Below, piece by piece: positions 7,903 through 15,770 of a stretch of 24,937 nucleotides of DNA. A program made the position numbers and the translations under genes. Below the pieces are notes generated by a model. The model did not search any database. It was not told the DNA's origin and was given only the letters and a program-made list of their open reading frames with translations. The stretch is from JBEBXQ01 sp040391535. GTDB lineage: Bacteria; Bacteroidota; Bacteroidia; Cytophagales; Spirosomataceae. Each line of letters starts with the position of its first letter. Position 1 is the stretch's first letter. The stretch is taken from assembly GCA_040391535.1 (NCBI GenBank), contig JBEBXQ010000073.1, positions 1 to 24,937 on the forward strand, written 5' to 3'.

Positions 7903-9069
7903 ATGATGGAAACCAAAACAGAGAATAACAGAAGAGATTTTTTAAAAAATTCAGTCGGTGCTGCCGCCGGTTTACTGGCGGTGTCAATACCTGTTACTGG
8001 TTTTGCTATGGATGCCCCGGCTATTCATTCAAGAAAAGCATCAATGCCCCTGCCTCCCAGAATCAGATTTTCGGTCATAGGTCTGAACCATGGTCACATC
8101 TACGGACAAACCGAGTCGGTTATCCGCGGAGGCGGTGAGCTGGTATCGTTTTATGCCAAAGAACCTGATCTTGCGGCTGCTTTTATCAAGCGATATCCAA
8201 ATGCAAAAGCGGCAAAAAGTGAAAAGGAAATCCTGGAAGACAAGTCCATTCAGCTGGTGGTAAGTGCTTCCATTCCGGATGAACGCGCTCCGTTGGGTAT
8301 CAGGGTTATGCAGCACGGAAAGGATTTTATGGTAGATAAACCAGGGATTACTTCATTAGCTCAACTGGCCGAGGTAAGAAAGGTGCAGGCGCAGACAAAA
8401 CGCATTTATTCGATTCTTTACAGTGAACGTCTTGAAAATAAGGCTACTGTAAAAGCCCTTGAGCTGGTGCAGCAGGGTGCTATCGGCAAAGTGATTCAGA
8501 CCATGGGTACCGGACCTCACCGAAGTAATTTCAAAACCCGTCCTGAATGGTTCTTTGATAAAAAACGGTACGGTGGTATTATCTGTGATATCGGTTCACA
8601 CCAGTTTGACCAGTTTCTGGCTTTTACAGGTTCTACCAAAGCCGAAATTATTTCTGCACAGGTAGGGAATGTGCATCATCCGCAATACCCTGATTTTGAG
8701 GATTACGGAGATACCGTTATTACCGGTAACAGCGGAACGGGTTTTATCCGTGTCGACTGGTTTACACCTGACGGGCTCAAAACCTGGGGAGACGGACGAC
8801 TGACTGTATTAGGTACAGACGGGTACATGGAGTTACGGAAGTATATCGACATTGATGGCCGTGAGGGCGGAAGCCACTTGTTCCTGGTAGATAATAAGTC
8901 TACGCGGTATATTGACTGCAAGGATGTGGATTTGCCGTATGGCCGACAGTTGGTTGACGATATTGTGAATCGTACAGAAACTGCTATGACACAGGAACAC
9001 TGCTTTCTGGCAACCGAAATGACATTAAAAGCACAGGCGCAGGCAAAACCTTTAAAGCTTGATAAATAA
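7903..9069 (+). CDS. Tat-exported Gfo/Idh/MocA family oxidoreductase
   Basis: The 388-residue protein carries a twin-arginine signal (NNRRDFLKNSVGAAAGLL, Arg10-Arg11) followed by a hydrophobic stretch to about residue 35, so it is probably exported folded with its nicotinamide cofactor. The Rossmann domain starts at about 54 with VIGLNHGH (GxxxGH type) and has DKP at 145-147 in place of the more usual EKP; the Lys is the expected catalytic residue. The C-terminal GFO_IDH_MocA half contains the conserved GGIICDIGSHQFDQFL. The family acts on sugars, inositols and related polyols; secreted Tat members are abundant in Bacteroidota, with varied or unknown substrates. Two overlapping ATG codons (7903, 7906) open the gene; either may be used. 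It ends just before a hairpin shared with the convergent chitinase gene. Confidence 0.9.
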   Translation: MMETKTENNRRDFLKNSVGAAAGLLAVSIPVTGFAMDAPAIHSRKASMPLPPRIRFSVIGLNHGHIYGQTESVIRGGGELVSFYAKEPDLAAAFIKRYPNAKAAKSEKEILEDKSIQLVVSASIPDERAPLGIRVMQHGKDFMVDKPGITSLAQLAEVRKVQAQTKRIYSILYSERLENKATVKALELVQQGAIGKVIQTMGTGPHRSNFKTRPEWFFDKKRYGGIICDIGSHQFDQFLAFTGSTKAEIISAQVGNVHHPQYPDFEDYGDTVITGNSGTGFIRVDWFTPDGLKTWGDGRLTVLGTDGYMELRKYIDIDGREGGSHLFLVDNKSTRYIDCKDVDLPYGRQLVDDIVNRTETAMTQEHCFLATEMTLKAQAQAKPLKLDK

Positions 9070-9105
9070 AAAAAACGGGATTGGTAATTCCATTTACCAA
9101 TCCCG
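9067..9105 (-). terminator. Rho-independent terminator between convergent genes, strongest on the minus strand
   Basis: A perfect 12-bp stem (CGGGATTGGTAA at 9076-9087 with its complement at 9094-9105) has a six-base loop. On the minus strand it is followed by a run of T (A run at 9067-9075), a classic intrinsic terminator for the GH18 gene. On the plus strand the same hairpin is followed only by CCTTATAT, so it may stop the oxidoreductase transcript less efficiently. Confidence 0.85.
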
Positions 9106-9131
9106 CCTTATATATTCAGATTGTCATAAAT

Positions 9132-10217
9132 CTAACGTTTTACTTCTTCATAAATAGTATCAAGAAGCCCATTCTCACTGGTATCCAGTGTAAGTTCCCA
9201 GAACATAATGCCGCCCAGCTTCAGATTTTTGGCATACCTGGTTTTTTCTGTGACTGACTTTTTACTGTCACCGGTAGCAAAACGTTGTTCTTTCAGATTA
9301 TACCAGTAATTGGCCTTTGCCTGATCATCCCAATATTCCTGCCAGCCGTTTTCCGGCGTAAATGTCTGCGCATAGTTTCTGAAATTAACACCGTTTGTGT
9401 GTTCACCGGATTGATATAAACCATTTTTAGCATCCGGAACATTTTTCCATACACGGGTGTAAAAGGCAGCCCCGATCACAAGTTTTGAAGAGGGAATTCC
9501 CAATTTTAACAGATACTGTACAGCTCTGTCAGTTGATTCTTCCTTTTCGTGTGTACTATAGAGGGGAGTATGGTGGCCGGTTGTTGTGGAATATCCGTTT
9601 ACCAGATCATAACTCATAATATTTACACGGTCCATCAGTGGCATAATGGCTTTCCAGTCAACGGATTCATCCAGAAATTTCTGAAAACCCCCGGCAGCAA
9701 AACTCAATTCATTCTTTTTACCCAGTACTTTTCTCAATTCTTTGACGAGTGCTGTGAAGTTTGCTTTATCCTGAGACTGGTATAAGTGACCGGGATGCCC
9801 TTCAATAGTAGGATATTCCCAATCCAGATCAATGCCGTCGGTCTGGAAATAATCATTCAGTTCTTTTACTGACCTGGCAAAAGTTTCCCGGCCGTTTTTT
9901 CTGGAAAATGCTTCAGAACAGGGTGCACATCCGCCCCAGCCGCCTAATGAAAGCATTACCTTCAGGTCAGGATTTTGCTTTTTCAGGGATACCAGCTTTT
10001 TAATCGTTAAAGAATCTTCAGTACTTCGTACAAAAAGCTTATCATCTTTCAGATGGCAGAAACTGTAAATAATATGCGTTAGCTTTTTAACGTCATACTG
10101 GTCAATCTTTTTGGTGTCACCGGCATAGTAGGCGAGAACATCAGTCCGGTGTTTTTTCTGGGCTGATGCCGGTAAGATTATGAGCATCAGAACAAGAGCA
10201 GAGAGGTAATTTTTCAT
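9132..10217 (-). CDS. Secreted GH18 chitinase-like glycoside hydrolase
   Basis: This 361-residue protein has a clear signal peptide (MKNYLSALVLMLIILPASA, cleavage about residue 19-20) and is otherwise one GH18 TIM barrel. It has the SLGGWGGC strand (about 90-97), the catalytic DGIDLDWE at 127-134 with Glu134 as proton donor, MSYDL at 201-205, and the C-terminal GGIMFWEL strand whose Trp lines subsite -1. GH18 enzymes cleave beta-1,4-N-acetylglucosamine links in chitin or, in other branches, N-glycan cores; the catalytic residues for substrate-assisted hydrolysis are all visible. There is no carbohydrate-binding module or T9SS C-terminal domain, so it is probably periplasmic or released in simple form. 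It stands alone, with no SusCD pair next to it. Chitinase is the most likely activity, but endo-beta-N-acetylglucosaminidase is not excluded. Confidence 0.9.
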   Translation of the reverse strand: MKNYLSALVLMLIILPASAQKKHRTDVLAYYAGDTKKIDQYDVKKLTHIIYSFCHLKDDKLFVRSTEDSLTIKKLVSLKKQNPDLKVMLSLGGWGGCAPCSEAFSRKNGRETFARSVKELNDYFQTDGIDLDWEYPTIEGHPGHLYQSQDKANFTALVKELRKVLGKKNELSFAAGGFQKFLDESVDWKAIMPLMDRVNIMSYDLVNGYSTTTGHHTPLYSTHEKEESTDRAVQYLLKLGIPSSKLVIGAAFYTRVWKNVPDAKNGLYQSGEHTNGVNFRNYAQTFTPENGWQEYWDDQAKANYWYNLKEQRFATGDSKKSVTEKTRYAKNLKLGGIMFWELTLDTSENGLLDTIYEEVKR

Positions 10218-11129
10218 TATAAAGAAATTTATTAAATGATGGCCAAATTAATGAAAATATTTTAATAATCTCTCAACCTGAAAGTTATGCTTCCGTGGAA
10301 CCAGAAGGGTTAAATTATATTTTTTTAATACTTTCCGGGTTTAGGATAAAATGTGGTTTTTGGATTTTATGGCACCATATCACAGTGACAGCAAGAGGTA
10401 GCCCTGATTTATGGAATACAAATTATCAGGTTTTTGCTGATTGTATAATTTTAATATTTCATCTTTTGAAAATGCTTGTCTCTGCATCATATTACTTTCT
10501 CGTATGTGGAGTAAATAATGGGGAAGATAACGAATGCAGTTTAATGATTTTTCCTGATTTTATCAGGAGTGAGCCCGTAACATCAGGTTCAGGATCATTG
10601 TAAAATACGGAAGACAGAAGTTTATTGGGCTTATTGAAAAAATTATAGATGAGCTGAACAGAAAAGGGTTGCTCTTCATTTGAAATAATTGTCAAAAGCG
10701 GGTCTGTGAAATTGTGGAATTTAAAAATGAGAGGTTGAAAATAGAACGCATCTTAACGTATAGTGTTTGCTAAAGTGTTTTCCGGTAATTGCTAAAAAGA
10801 TAATATTGTATTTTATGACGTGCAGCAATAAAATGATTCTCCGGATCGGTCAGGCTGTGTAAATGATGTTATCAAGAAAATGGCAGTATTTTTTCATTCA
10901 GCCATATCTTTTTTATAACCTTTCTCTGAATGATTAAGTTTTGTGTTATCTTTCTTTCCGTAATAGGTTGGATATTAACCCTAATATAACTCAAATATGT
11001 TTGCCGTATCTTTTCTGTCTTAAAGTGCTTTATTATGTACCATGTAATTAACTGATATACAATTATAGTTAACGAATTGTTTAATACAGGTAATTTCAGC
11101 GTGTATTTAATAATACAGCTATTTAAATC
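10218..11129. other. AT-rich 0.9-kb region without a convincing gene; possible decayed coding fragments
   Basis: No frame here has homology I recognise. On the minus strand there are short coding-looking pieces in different frames: an open stretch 10492-10752 without a good start codon (TTG at 10693-10695), ending ...PHTRK, and a 36-codon piece 10380-10490 (MMQRQAFSKDEILKLYNQQK...) one base out of frame with it. A further open stretch lies at about 10770-10868. Together they could be remnants of a gene broken by frameshifts, or chance. A plus-strand GTG frame (10295-10603) overlaps them and looks non-coding. A hairpin TCCTGAT/ATCAGGA lies at 10552-10568, and a perfect TAnnTTTG box (TATGTTTG, 10996-11003) faces right without an obvious -33 partner or gene. 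Confidence 0.5.
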
Positions 11130-12038
11130 CTAATCTATTTTTGCAGATACCTTATAGTTTTGTCTGAGAAGCAGATTTTTGTTAAACATTACAATGGAAA
11201 CAATGATAAGTGTGTAGGACAGCAATTGAATTTCGGTTACTTCCTCGTGGTAATAGAATACGGCCAGTATGAAGTTAATAATGGGGTTTATATATAGCAT
11301 TATTCCAACAGTAGAAGAACTGACAACTTTCAGCGCATAAAGATTGAGAAATAAAGGTAAAATGGTAAAGAAAATGGCAATTACCAACAATGAAATATGA
11401 AAGAAAGGTTCGTCAGGCATGGGACCCGAGTAGGCCGGGAAAAAGGGAAAAATCATTATTGCCGCAAAACAAGTGTGCAGTGTAAGCATAATCAGTTTAT
11501 CAATTCCGTTATATTTTTTCTGAGTGATCAGATAGAATGCATAAGAAAAGGCAACAATCAGACTATAGAATAAATCCGTCCAATGGTTCATGGCCAGAAG
11601 GAAGCAGCTGACCGAGCTGAGCCCGACTGCAATCCACTGCCATTTGCTCAGCTTCTCGTGGAGGATAAATACCGCCAGTACAGAGGTTATAATTGGACAA
11701 ATCAGATATGAAAATGATCCTGCTTTGACACTTATCTGATTAATAATATAGATAAAAAACAGCCAGTTCGCTGTAATGAAAATACCGCCACCAACGATTT
11801 GTCCATAAAATGACCGCTTTTCTGACGCGGATTTGCTTTTGAATATTTCATAGTTTTCTCTTACGACTTTTCGTCTTGCAAAAAGATGCAGAACCACCAG
11901 AATAATGGCAGCGTAAAAAATACGGTAAAACAGAATATCCAGTGATTCATAGCCGGCCAGGGGTTTCAATGCAAAACTGAAAAAGCCCCAAATTACAAAA
12001 GCTGCAATTGCTGCAATGTAATATTTTGTAGTGTTCAT
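11130..12038 (-). CDS. EamA/DMT-superfamily permease, RarD-like
   Basis: The 302-residue protein is almost entirely hydrophobic, with about ten predicted transmembrane helices arranged as two EamA repeats. The first helix has FVIWGFFSFALKPL, the first repeat ends near ILHEKLSKWQWIAVGL and the second near YYHEEVTEIQLLSYTLII, both showing the xHExx...W/L-x-G pattern typical of drug/metabolite transporters. The GGGIFITANWLFFIYIINQI segment is close to the RarD branch. EamA carriers export or import small metabolites such as amino acids; no substrate can be assigned here, and RarD proteins in general are poorly characterised. It is followed by no clear terminator. It is transcribed divergently from the DUF853 ATPase across a 248-base spacer that contains a long inverted repeat. 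Confidence 0.88.
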   Translation of the reverse strand: MNTTKYYIAAIAAFVIWGFFSFALKPLAGYESLDILFYRIFYAAIILVVLHLFARRKVVRENYEIFKSKSASEKRSFYGQIVGGGIFITANWLFFIYIINQISVKAGSFSYLICPIITSVLAVFILHEKLSKWQWIAVGLSSVSCFLLAMNHWTDLFYSLIVAFSYAFYLITQKKYNGIDKLIMLTLHTCFAAIMIFPFFPAYSGPMPDEPFFHISLLVIAIFFTILPLFLNLYALKVVSSSTVGIMLYINPIINFILAVFYYHEEVTEIQLLSYTLIIVSIVMFNKNLLLRQNYKVSAKID

Positions 12039-12082
12039 TGTGGTGAATTAAAACTAACGTTGTCTGGTTTGTATTTTTTAAC

Positions 12083-12120
12083 GATTTTATGATTCACGGA
12101 ATTCCATTTTTCATAAAATC
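12083..12120. repeat. Nested inverted repeat between divergent genes (candidate operator)
   Basis: A perfect 10-bp inverted repeat, GATTTTATGA (12083-12092) and TCATAAAATC (12111-12120), flanks an 18-base spacer whose centre is itself an 8-bp palindrome, GGAATTCC (12098-12105). A second overlapping pair, TTTCAT/ATGAAA, begins inside the right arm. It lies 45 bases upstream of the permease start and about 170 bases upstream of the ATPase start. It could be a protein-binding site or an RNA hairpin; no T run follows, so a terminator is unlikely. Confidence 0.5.
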
Positions 12121-12235
12121 ATGAAAGGTTTAAAATTTTTATATGATTTGTTAAAAAACAAAGCGAAACAACCGTTGTGCCGGCGGATTATTAATTTTAA
12201 CACTTTTACAATGCTATAAGCAGGAAGAAAATTTA

Positions 12236-12243
12236 TATTTTTG
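12236..12243 (+). promoter_or_regulatory. Candidate -7 promoter box for the DUF853 ATPase gene
   Basis: TATTTTTG fits TAnnTTTG perfectly and lies 43 bases upstream of the GTG start at 12287. No clear TTTG is present at the expected -33 distance, so support is from one half-site only. Confidence 0.3.
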
Positions 12244-12286
12244 ACGTTTATTGAATTATTCAGGACTTTTAAAGCCTTAAAATACT

Positions 12287-13852
12287 GTGAGCAGAACCGA
12301 AGACTTTATTGCAGCAATTCAGAAATCATATAAAACCGGCTTGCCTTCCATTCATCTGGGATCAGCTATTTTAGACGGTGAAATAATTACAGATGCCAGA
12401 ATTGACTTACCTCTGAAGATGATGAACCGCCACGGTTTAGTGGCAGGTGCTACGGGATCCGGTAAAACCAGAACTTTGCAGGGTTTTGCAGAACAATTGT
12501 CCAGTGCCGGAGTCCCCGTTTTCATGGCCGATATCAAAGGAGATCTGTCAGGGATTGCAGTTCCGGGTACCAGTAATGCCGCACTTGAAGAAAGAGCAGA
12601 AAAACTTGGTATCACTTTTGACCCTACAGGATTCCCGCTTGAACTGTATTCACTCAGTGGAAAACTGGGCGCTCAGATGCGCTCTACAATCTCGGAATTC
12701 GGGCCTATCCTTTTATCGAAGATATTCTCACTGAACGAAACTCAGTCGGGAGTACTGGCTGTGATCTTTAAATACGCCGACGACCACGGTATGGCAATGG
12801 TTGACCTGAATGATCTAAAAAAAACGCTTTGGTATTTGTCAGAAGGGCCCGGTGCAGAGGAAATCAAAGCTGATTATGGTAAAATTTCAACGACTACAGC
12901 CAGTACGATACTCCGTAAAATTGTTGCACTGGAGCAACAGGGAGTGGGCAATATATTCGGTGAAAAATCATTTGATATAGAAGATTTGCTGAGTAAGGTA
13001 GACGGAAAAGGGGTGATCAGCCTGCTGAATGTGTCCGACGTACAGGATCAGCCTGCTTTGTATTCTACTTTTATGTTAAGCCTGTTGGTGGAGATTTATT
13101 CAAGTCTGCCTGAAGCCGGGGATCTGGAAAAGCCCAAGCTGGTTTTCTTTCTCGATGAGGCGCATCTTTTGTTTAATGATGCCCCCAAGGCTTTTCTGGA
13201 ACAGATTGAGCAGATTATCCGCTTAATCCGTTCTAAAGGTGTGGGTGTGTTTTTCTGTACTCAAATGGCGCAGGATGTTCCGGAAAGTGTTCTGTCACAA
13301 TTGGGAAACCGGGTGCAGCATGTGCTGAGAGCTTTTACGCCAAAGGATGCGGAAGGATTAAAAAAGACAGTGAAAACCTATCCCACATCAGCTTTTTATG
13401 AAATTGATAAAGTGCTGACTACACTCGGGATCGGGCAGGCATTGATTACTGTGCTTAACGCAAAGGGAATTCCTACTGAAGTGGCGGCCACTCATCTGAT
13501 TTCACCACGATCTGATATGGGACCGCTTCCTGAAAGCCAATATCATAATCTGGTGACAGGCTCGGATATGTATCGTAAATATAAAGATGCGGTTGATCCT
13601 GAAAGCGCCTATGAGATATTAAATAAGCGGATGGAGGACTATACCCGGAAAGCTGCTGAAGAAACCGAACGCGAGGAAGAGGTTAAAAAAGCCGTTTCAA
13701 GAAGTAAAGCAGAGAAGTCTGTATTGGAAACGGCTATTAATTCACCAATAGCGAAGCAAATAGGAAGAGAGATTGTCAGGGGAATTTTTGGTATGCTAAG
13801 TGGAAAAAGCACCGGTTCAAAATCCAAAAAAGGAGGTTTGTTCGGGTTTTGA
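12287..13852 (+). CDS. HerA-like ATPase of the DUF853/YjgR family
   Basis: The 521-residue protein is a soluble P-loop ATPase. It has a Walker A motif at 54-61 (GATGSGKT), followed by FMADIKGDLSGIAVPG, and a Walker B strand ending in Asp290-Glu291 (LVFFLDEAHLLF). An ARLIRSKGVGVFFCTQ-like region (IIRLIRSKGVGVFFCTQMAQD) and the LGNRVQHVLRAFTPKD block are typical of DUF853. The C-terminus (about 445-521) is highly charged, then has NSPIAKQIGREIVRGIFGML and a Gly/Lys-rich tail, as in E. coli YjgR. The family resembles the HerA/FtsK DNA-translocating ATPases, but its cellular role is not established. It has no companion nuclease gene such as nurA beside it. The start is GTG at 12287, giving the family N-terminus just ahead of the P-loop. 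An exported beta-barrel protein gene follows 88 bases downstream. Confidence 0.9.
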   Translation: MSRTEDFIAAIQKSYKTGLPSIHLGSAILDGEIITDARIDLPLKMMNRHGLVAGATGSGKTRTLQGFAEQLSSAGVPVFMADIKGDLSGIAVPGTSNAALEERAEKLGITFDPTGFPLELYSLSGKLGAQMRSTISEFGPILLSKIFSLNETQSGVLAVIFKYADDHGMAMVDLNDLKKTLWYLSEGPGAEEIKADYGKISTTTASTILRKIVALEQQGVGNIFGEKSFDIEDLLSKVDGKGVISLLNVSDVQDQPALYSTFMLSLLVEIYSSLPEAGDLEKPKLVFFLDEAHLLFNDAPKAFLEQIEQIIRLIRSKGVGVFFCTQMAQDVPESVLSQLGNRVQHVLRAFTPKDAEGLKKTVKTYPTSAFYEIDKVLTTLGIGQALITVLNAKGIPTEVAATHLISPRSDMGPLPESQYHNLVTGSDMYRKYKDAVDPESAYEILNKRMEDYTRKAAEETEREEEVKKAVSRSKAEKSVLETAINSPIAKQIGREIVRGIFGMLSGKSTGSKSKKGGLFGF

Positions 13853-13940
13853 TGTACTTGCGGAATTATTCATCCGCTGCGAAATTCAAAAGGAACCATT
13901 TTCATTAAAAGAGGCTTATAATCCTAATGATAGACCCACT

Positions 13941-14708
13941 ATGAAAAAGAATATCCGGTTTGTACTTATTGGACTAATGGCTTGTATGGCCGTCCTGGAG
14001 GTGTCTGCTCAAAGGGGGATGCAAAGCAGAAATGCGAGGGAGAACAGTGAAACCCCTGCTTACGAATCCATGCTTTCGGGTGGTGTTACTACCAATACCA
14101 ACTCAGGTATTCTGGGTGGTTTCGTAGTCCGGCATTCACAATTATTGTCACAGAGCCTCTTCGGGAAAAAGCAGTATCGTTATATGGCACTGGAGCTGGT
14201 GAATGTAAAGCATCCGAAAGAATACTCGGAACAGGTAGGTTATGCGGCCCGCTTTACACGGAATAAAATTAATTACCTGTTTGCCTTACGTCCTGAATAT
14301 GGGCGGGAGATTGTGCTTTTTAACCGTAATGATGATGAAGGGATTGCCGTAAGTGCTATTTTTGCAGCCGGCCCGACTATCGGATTTGAAAAGCCGAATA
14401 TGGTTCGGGTGCAGGAAACAAGAAACAGGGTCGTGAATGTCCCTTATGACCCGGGAGTGCATAATTATGGAAATATAGTAGGAGCTAATTTTTTCGGAGG
14501 ATTTGATAAAACAAAAATCATTCCGGGAGTGCACGTGAAAGCGGCGCTGGCCTTTGAACTGAGCGCGTTCCGTAATTCCGTAACCGGAGTGGAAGTAGGG
14601 TTTCTTGCTGAAGCATTTACAAGGAAGGCTGAAATTATGGTGAATGCCGATAATAAGAACTTTTATACATCAGGGTTTATCTCTTTGTACTTCGGAAGAA
14701 CAAAGTAG
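13941..14708 (+). CDS. Exported protein, probable small outer-membrane beta-barrel, function unknown
   Basis: I do not recognise a named family for this 255-residue protein. It opens with a clean signal peptide (MKKNIRFVLIGLMACMAVLEVSAQ, cleavage near residue 23-24). The mature part alternates hydrophobic and polar residues in short stretches (for example GGFVVRHSQLLSQ, AALAFELSAF, VEVGFLAEAF) and finishes with GFISLYFGRTK, which resembles the last strand of an outer-membrane beta-barrel. The reading frame is open back to 13800, overlapping the end of the ATPase gene, but those 47 residues would precede and disable the signal peptide, so the ATG at 13941 is chosen. lipA follows after 45 bases, so the two may share a transcript; no terminator with a T run separates them. 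Confidence 0.72.
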   Translation: MKKNIRFVLIGLMACMAVLEVSAQRGMQSRNARENSETPAYESMLSGGVTTNTNSGILGGFVVRHSQLLSQSLFGKKQYRYMALELVNVKHPKEYSEQVGYAARFTRNKINYLFALRPEYGREIVLFNRNDDEGIAVSAIFAAGPTIGFEKPNMVRVQETRNRVVNVPYDPGVHNYGNIVGANFFGGFDKTKIIPGVHVKAALAFELSAFRNSVTGVEVGFLAEAFTRKAEIMVNADNKNFYTSGFISLYFGRTK

Positions 14709-14753
14709 AGATTTTTTATATGCTGCCACCAAGGTAGCTTAAGTAACAGAAAT

Positions 14754-15632
14754 ATGATTGAATTACCGGTAATACCATCAGAACGCAGGAAAAAACCGGA
14801 CTGGTTGCGGGTGAAACTCCCTACGGGGCCTGAATACCGAAGAGTCCGTCACCTGGTAGATAATTATAAATTGCATACGATCTGTGAAAGCGGTAATTGT
14901 CCGAATATGGGCGAGTGCTGGGGTGCCGGTACTGCCACTTTCATGATTCTGGGAAATGTATGTACCCGCAGCTGCTCCTTTTGTGCAGTAGCGACTGGCC
15001 GGCCCAATGAATACGACACCGAGGAACCTCAGCGTGTCGCTGAAGCGATCAGGCTTATGGGGGTTAAACATGCTGTGATTACCTCCGTAAACCGTGATGA
15101 ACTAAAAGACAAGGGCGCCGAGATCTGGTATCAGACGGTCGTGCAGGTCAAAGAGCAAAGTCCTGAGACAACCATCGAAACCCTGATTCCGGATGTGAAA
15201 GCAAACTGGGACGCCCTCTACCGGATGGTGGAAGGCGGGCAGGAAGTGGTTTCGCATAATATGGAAACGGTTGAAAGGCTTTACCGCCCCGTGCGTCCGC
15301 AGGCAAAATATGCCCGCAGCCTGGAACAGATCAAACGCACCAAAGAGTTGGGCAAGCGTACGAAGTCCGGTATTATGCTGGGATTCGGGGAAACCCAGGA
15401 TGAAGTTCATAAAGCCATGGATGATCTTGCTGCAAACGGACTGGATATCCTTACTTTAGGTCAATACCTTCAGCCCACCAAAATGCACCATGAAGTAATT
15501 GAGTGGATAACCCCGGAGATGTTTGAGTCATATAAAGAAGAAGGATTAAGGCGTGGCCTTAAATATGTCGAATCGGGTCCGTTGGTGCGATCAAGTTATC
15601 ATGCCGAGCGTCATGTAAATGTTCCTATCTGA
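14754..15632 (+). CDS. lipA: Lipoyl synthase LipA
   Basis: This 292-residue radical-SAM enzyme inserts two sulfur atoms at C6 and C8 of octanoyl groups on lipoyl-domain proteins such as pyruvate and 2-oxoglutarate dehydrogenase E2. Both iron-sulfur clusters can be read: the auxiliary cluster Cys44, Cys49 and Cys55 (CESGNCPNMGEC) and the radical-SAM CxxxCxxC at Cys70, Cys74 and Cys77 (CTRSCSFC). The C-terminal RSSYHA motif (about 279-284) supplies the serine ligand of the auxiliary cluster. Length and layout match the family, so the protein should be active. No lipB is adjacent. It is followed by a strong terminator and then metK, whose product makes the SAM that LipA consumes; the terminator means they are probably transcribed separately. 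Confidence 0.96.
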   Translation: MIELPVIPSERRKKPDWLRVKLPTGPEYRRVRHLVDNYKLHTICESGNCPNMGECWGAGTATFMILGNVCTRSCSFCAVATGRPNEYDTEEPQRVAEAIRLMGVKHAVITSVNRDELKDKGAEIWYQTVVQVKEQSPETTIETLIPDVKANWDALYRMVEGGQEVVSHNMETVERLYRPVRPQAKYARSLEQIKRTKELGKRTKSGIMLGFGETQDEVHKAMDDLAANGLDILTLGQYLQPTKMHHEVIEWITPEMFESYKEEGLRRGLKYVESGPLVRSSYHAERHVNVPI

Positions 15633-15638
15633 TCATAC

Positions 15639-15705
15639 TCAGGGCAGATAAATGGAGAAGTGCGGGAGAATCTTGTAAAATCTCAATTTATCTGCCTGAA
15701 TTTTT
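15639..15705 (+). terminator. Long-stem terminator after lipA, overlapping the metK promoter
   Basis: TCAGGGCAGATAAAT (15639-15653) pairs with ATTTATCTGCCTGA (15686-15699), giving 14 base pairs with a single bulged G, and ATTTTT follows directly. It begins seven bases after the lipA stop codon. The 32-base loop is unusually long. The T run (15701-15705) merges with the TTTG box of the metK promoter. An attenuator in a longer metK leader is an alternative reading. Confidence 0.7.
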
Positions 15706-15734
15706 GTTTGTTTTATAAAAAAAAGACAATTTTG
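15703..15734 (+). promoter_or_regulatory. metK promoter (TTTG-N20-CAATTTTG)
   Basis: TTTG at 15703-15706, a 20-base spacer, then CAATTTTG at 15727-15734 match the Bacteroidota -33/-7 promoter with one mismatch (C for T in the first position of the -7 box). The end of the -7 box is 36 bases before the metK ATG, giving a short leader. Its overlap with the lipA terminator is consistent with independent transcription of metK. Confidence 0.55.
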
Positions 15735-15757
15735 GAGCCGTTTATATATGCTCCAAA
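15731..15757 (+). repeat. 8-bp inverted repeat across the metK -7 box and start site
   Basis: TTTGGAGC (15731-15738) and GCTCCAAA (15750-15757) are exact complements separated by 11 bases. The left arm starts inside the -7 box and the right arm lies about 20 bases into the leader. It could be a repressor operator or a 5' stem in the mRNA. Repeats of this size arise by chance several times in a window like this, so its position is the only argument. Confidence 0.35.
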
Positions 15758-15770
15758 TACCACATTAAAT

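Noticed and set aside
10295..10603. A 102-codon plus-strand frame starting with GTG
   Set aside because: No homology, no convincing promoter or signal, and it overlaps minus-strand pieces that look slightly more coding-like; very AT-rich DNA gives hydrophobic chance frames.
13800..13940. N-terminal extension of the exported barrel-like protein overlapping the ATPase gene
   Set aside because: It would bury the signal peptide and overlaps another coding region; the ATG at 13941 starts a standard signal sequence.
15660..15770. N-terminal extension of MetK
   Set aside because: It would be encoded by the terminator hairpin and promoter, and known MetK proteins begin at the MAYLFTSESVSEGHPDK segment.
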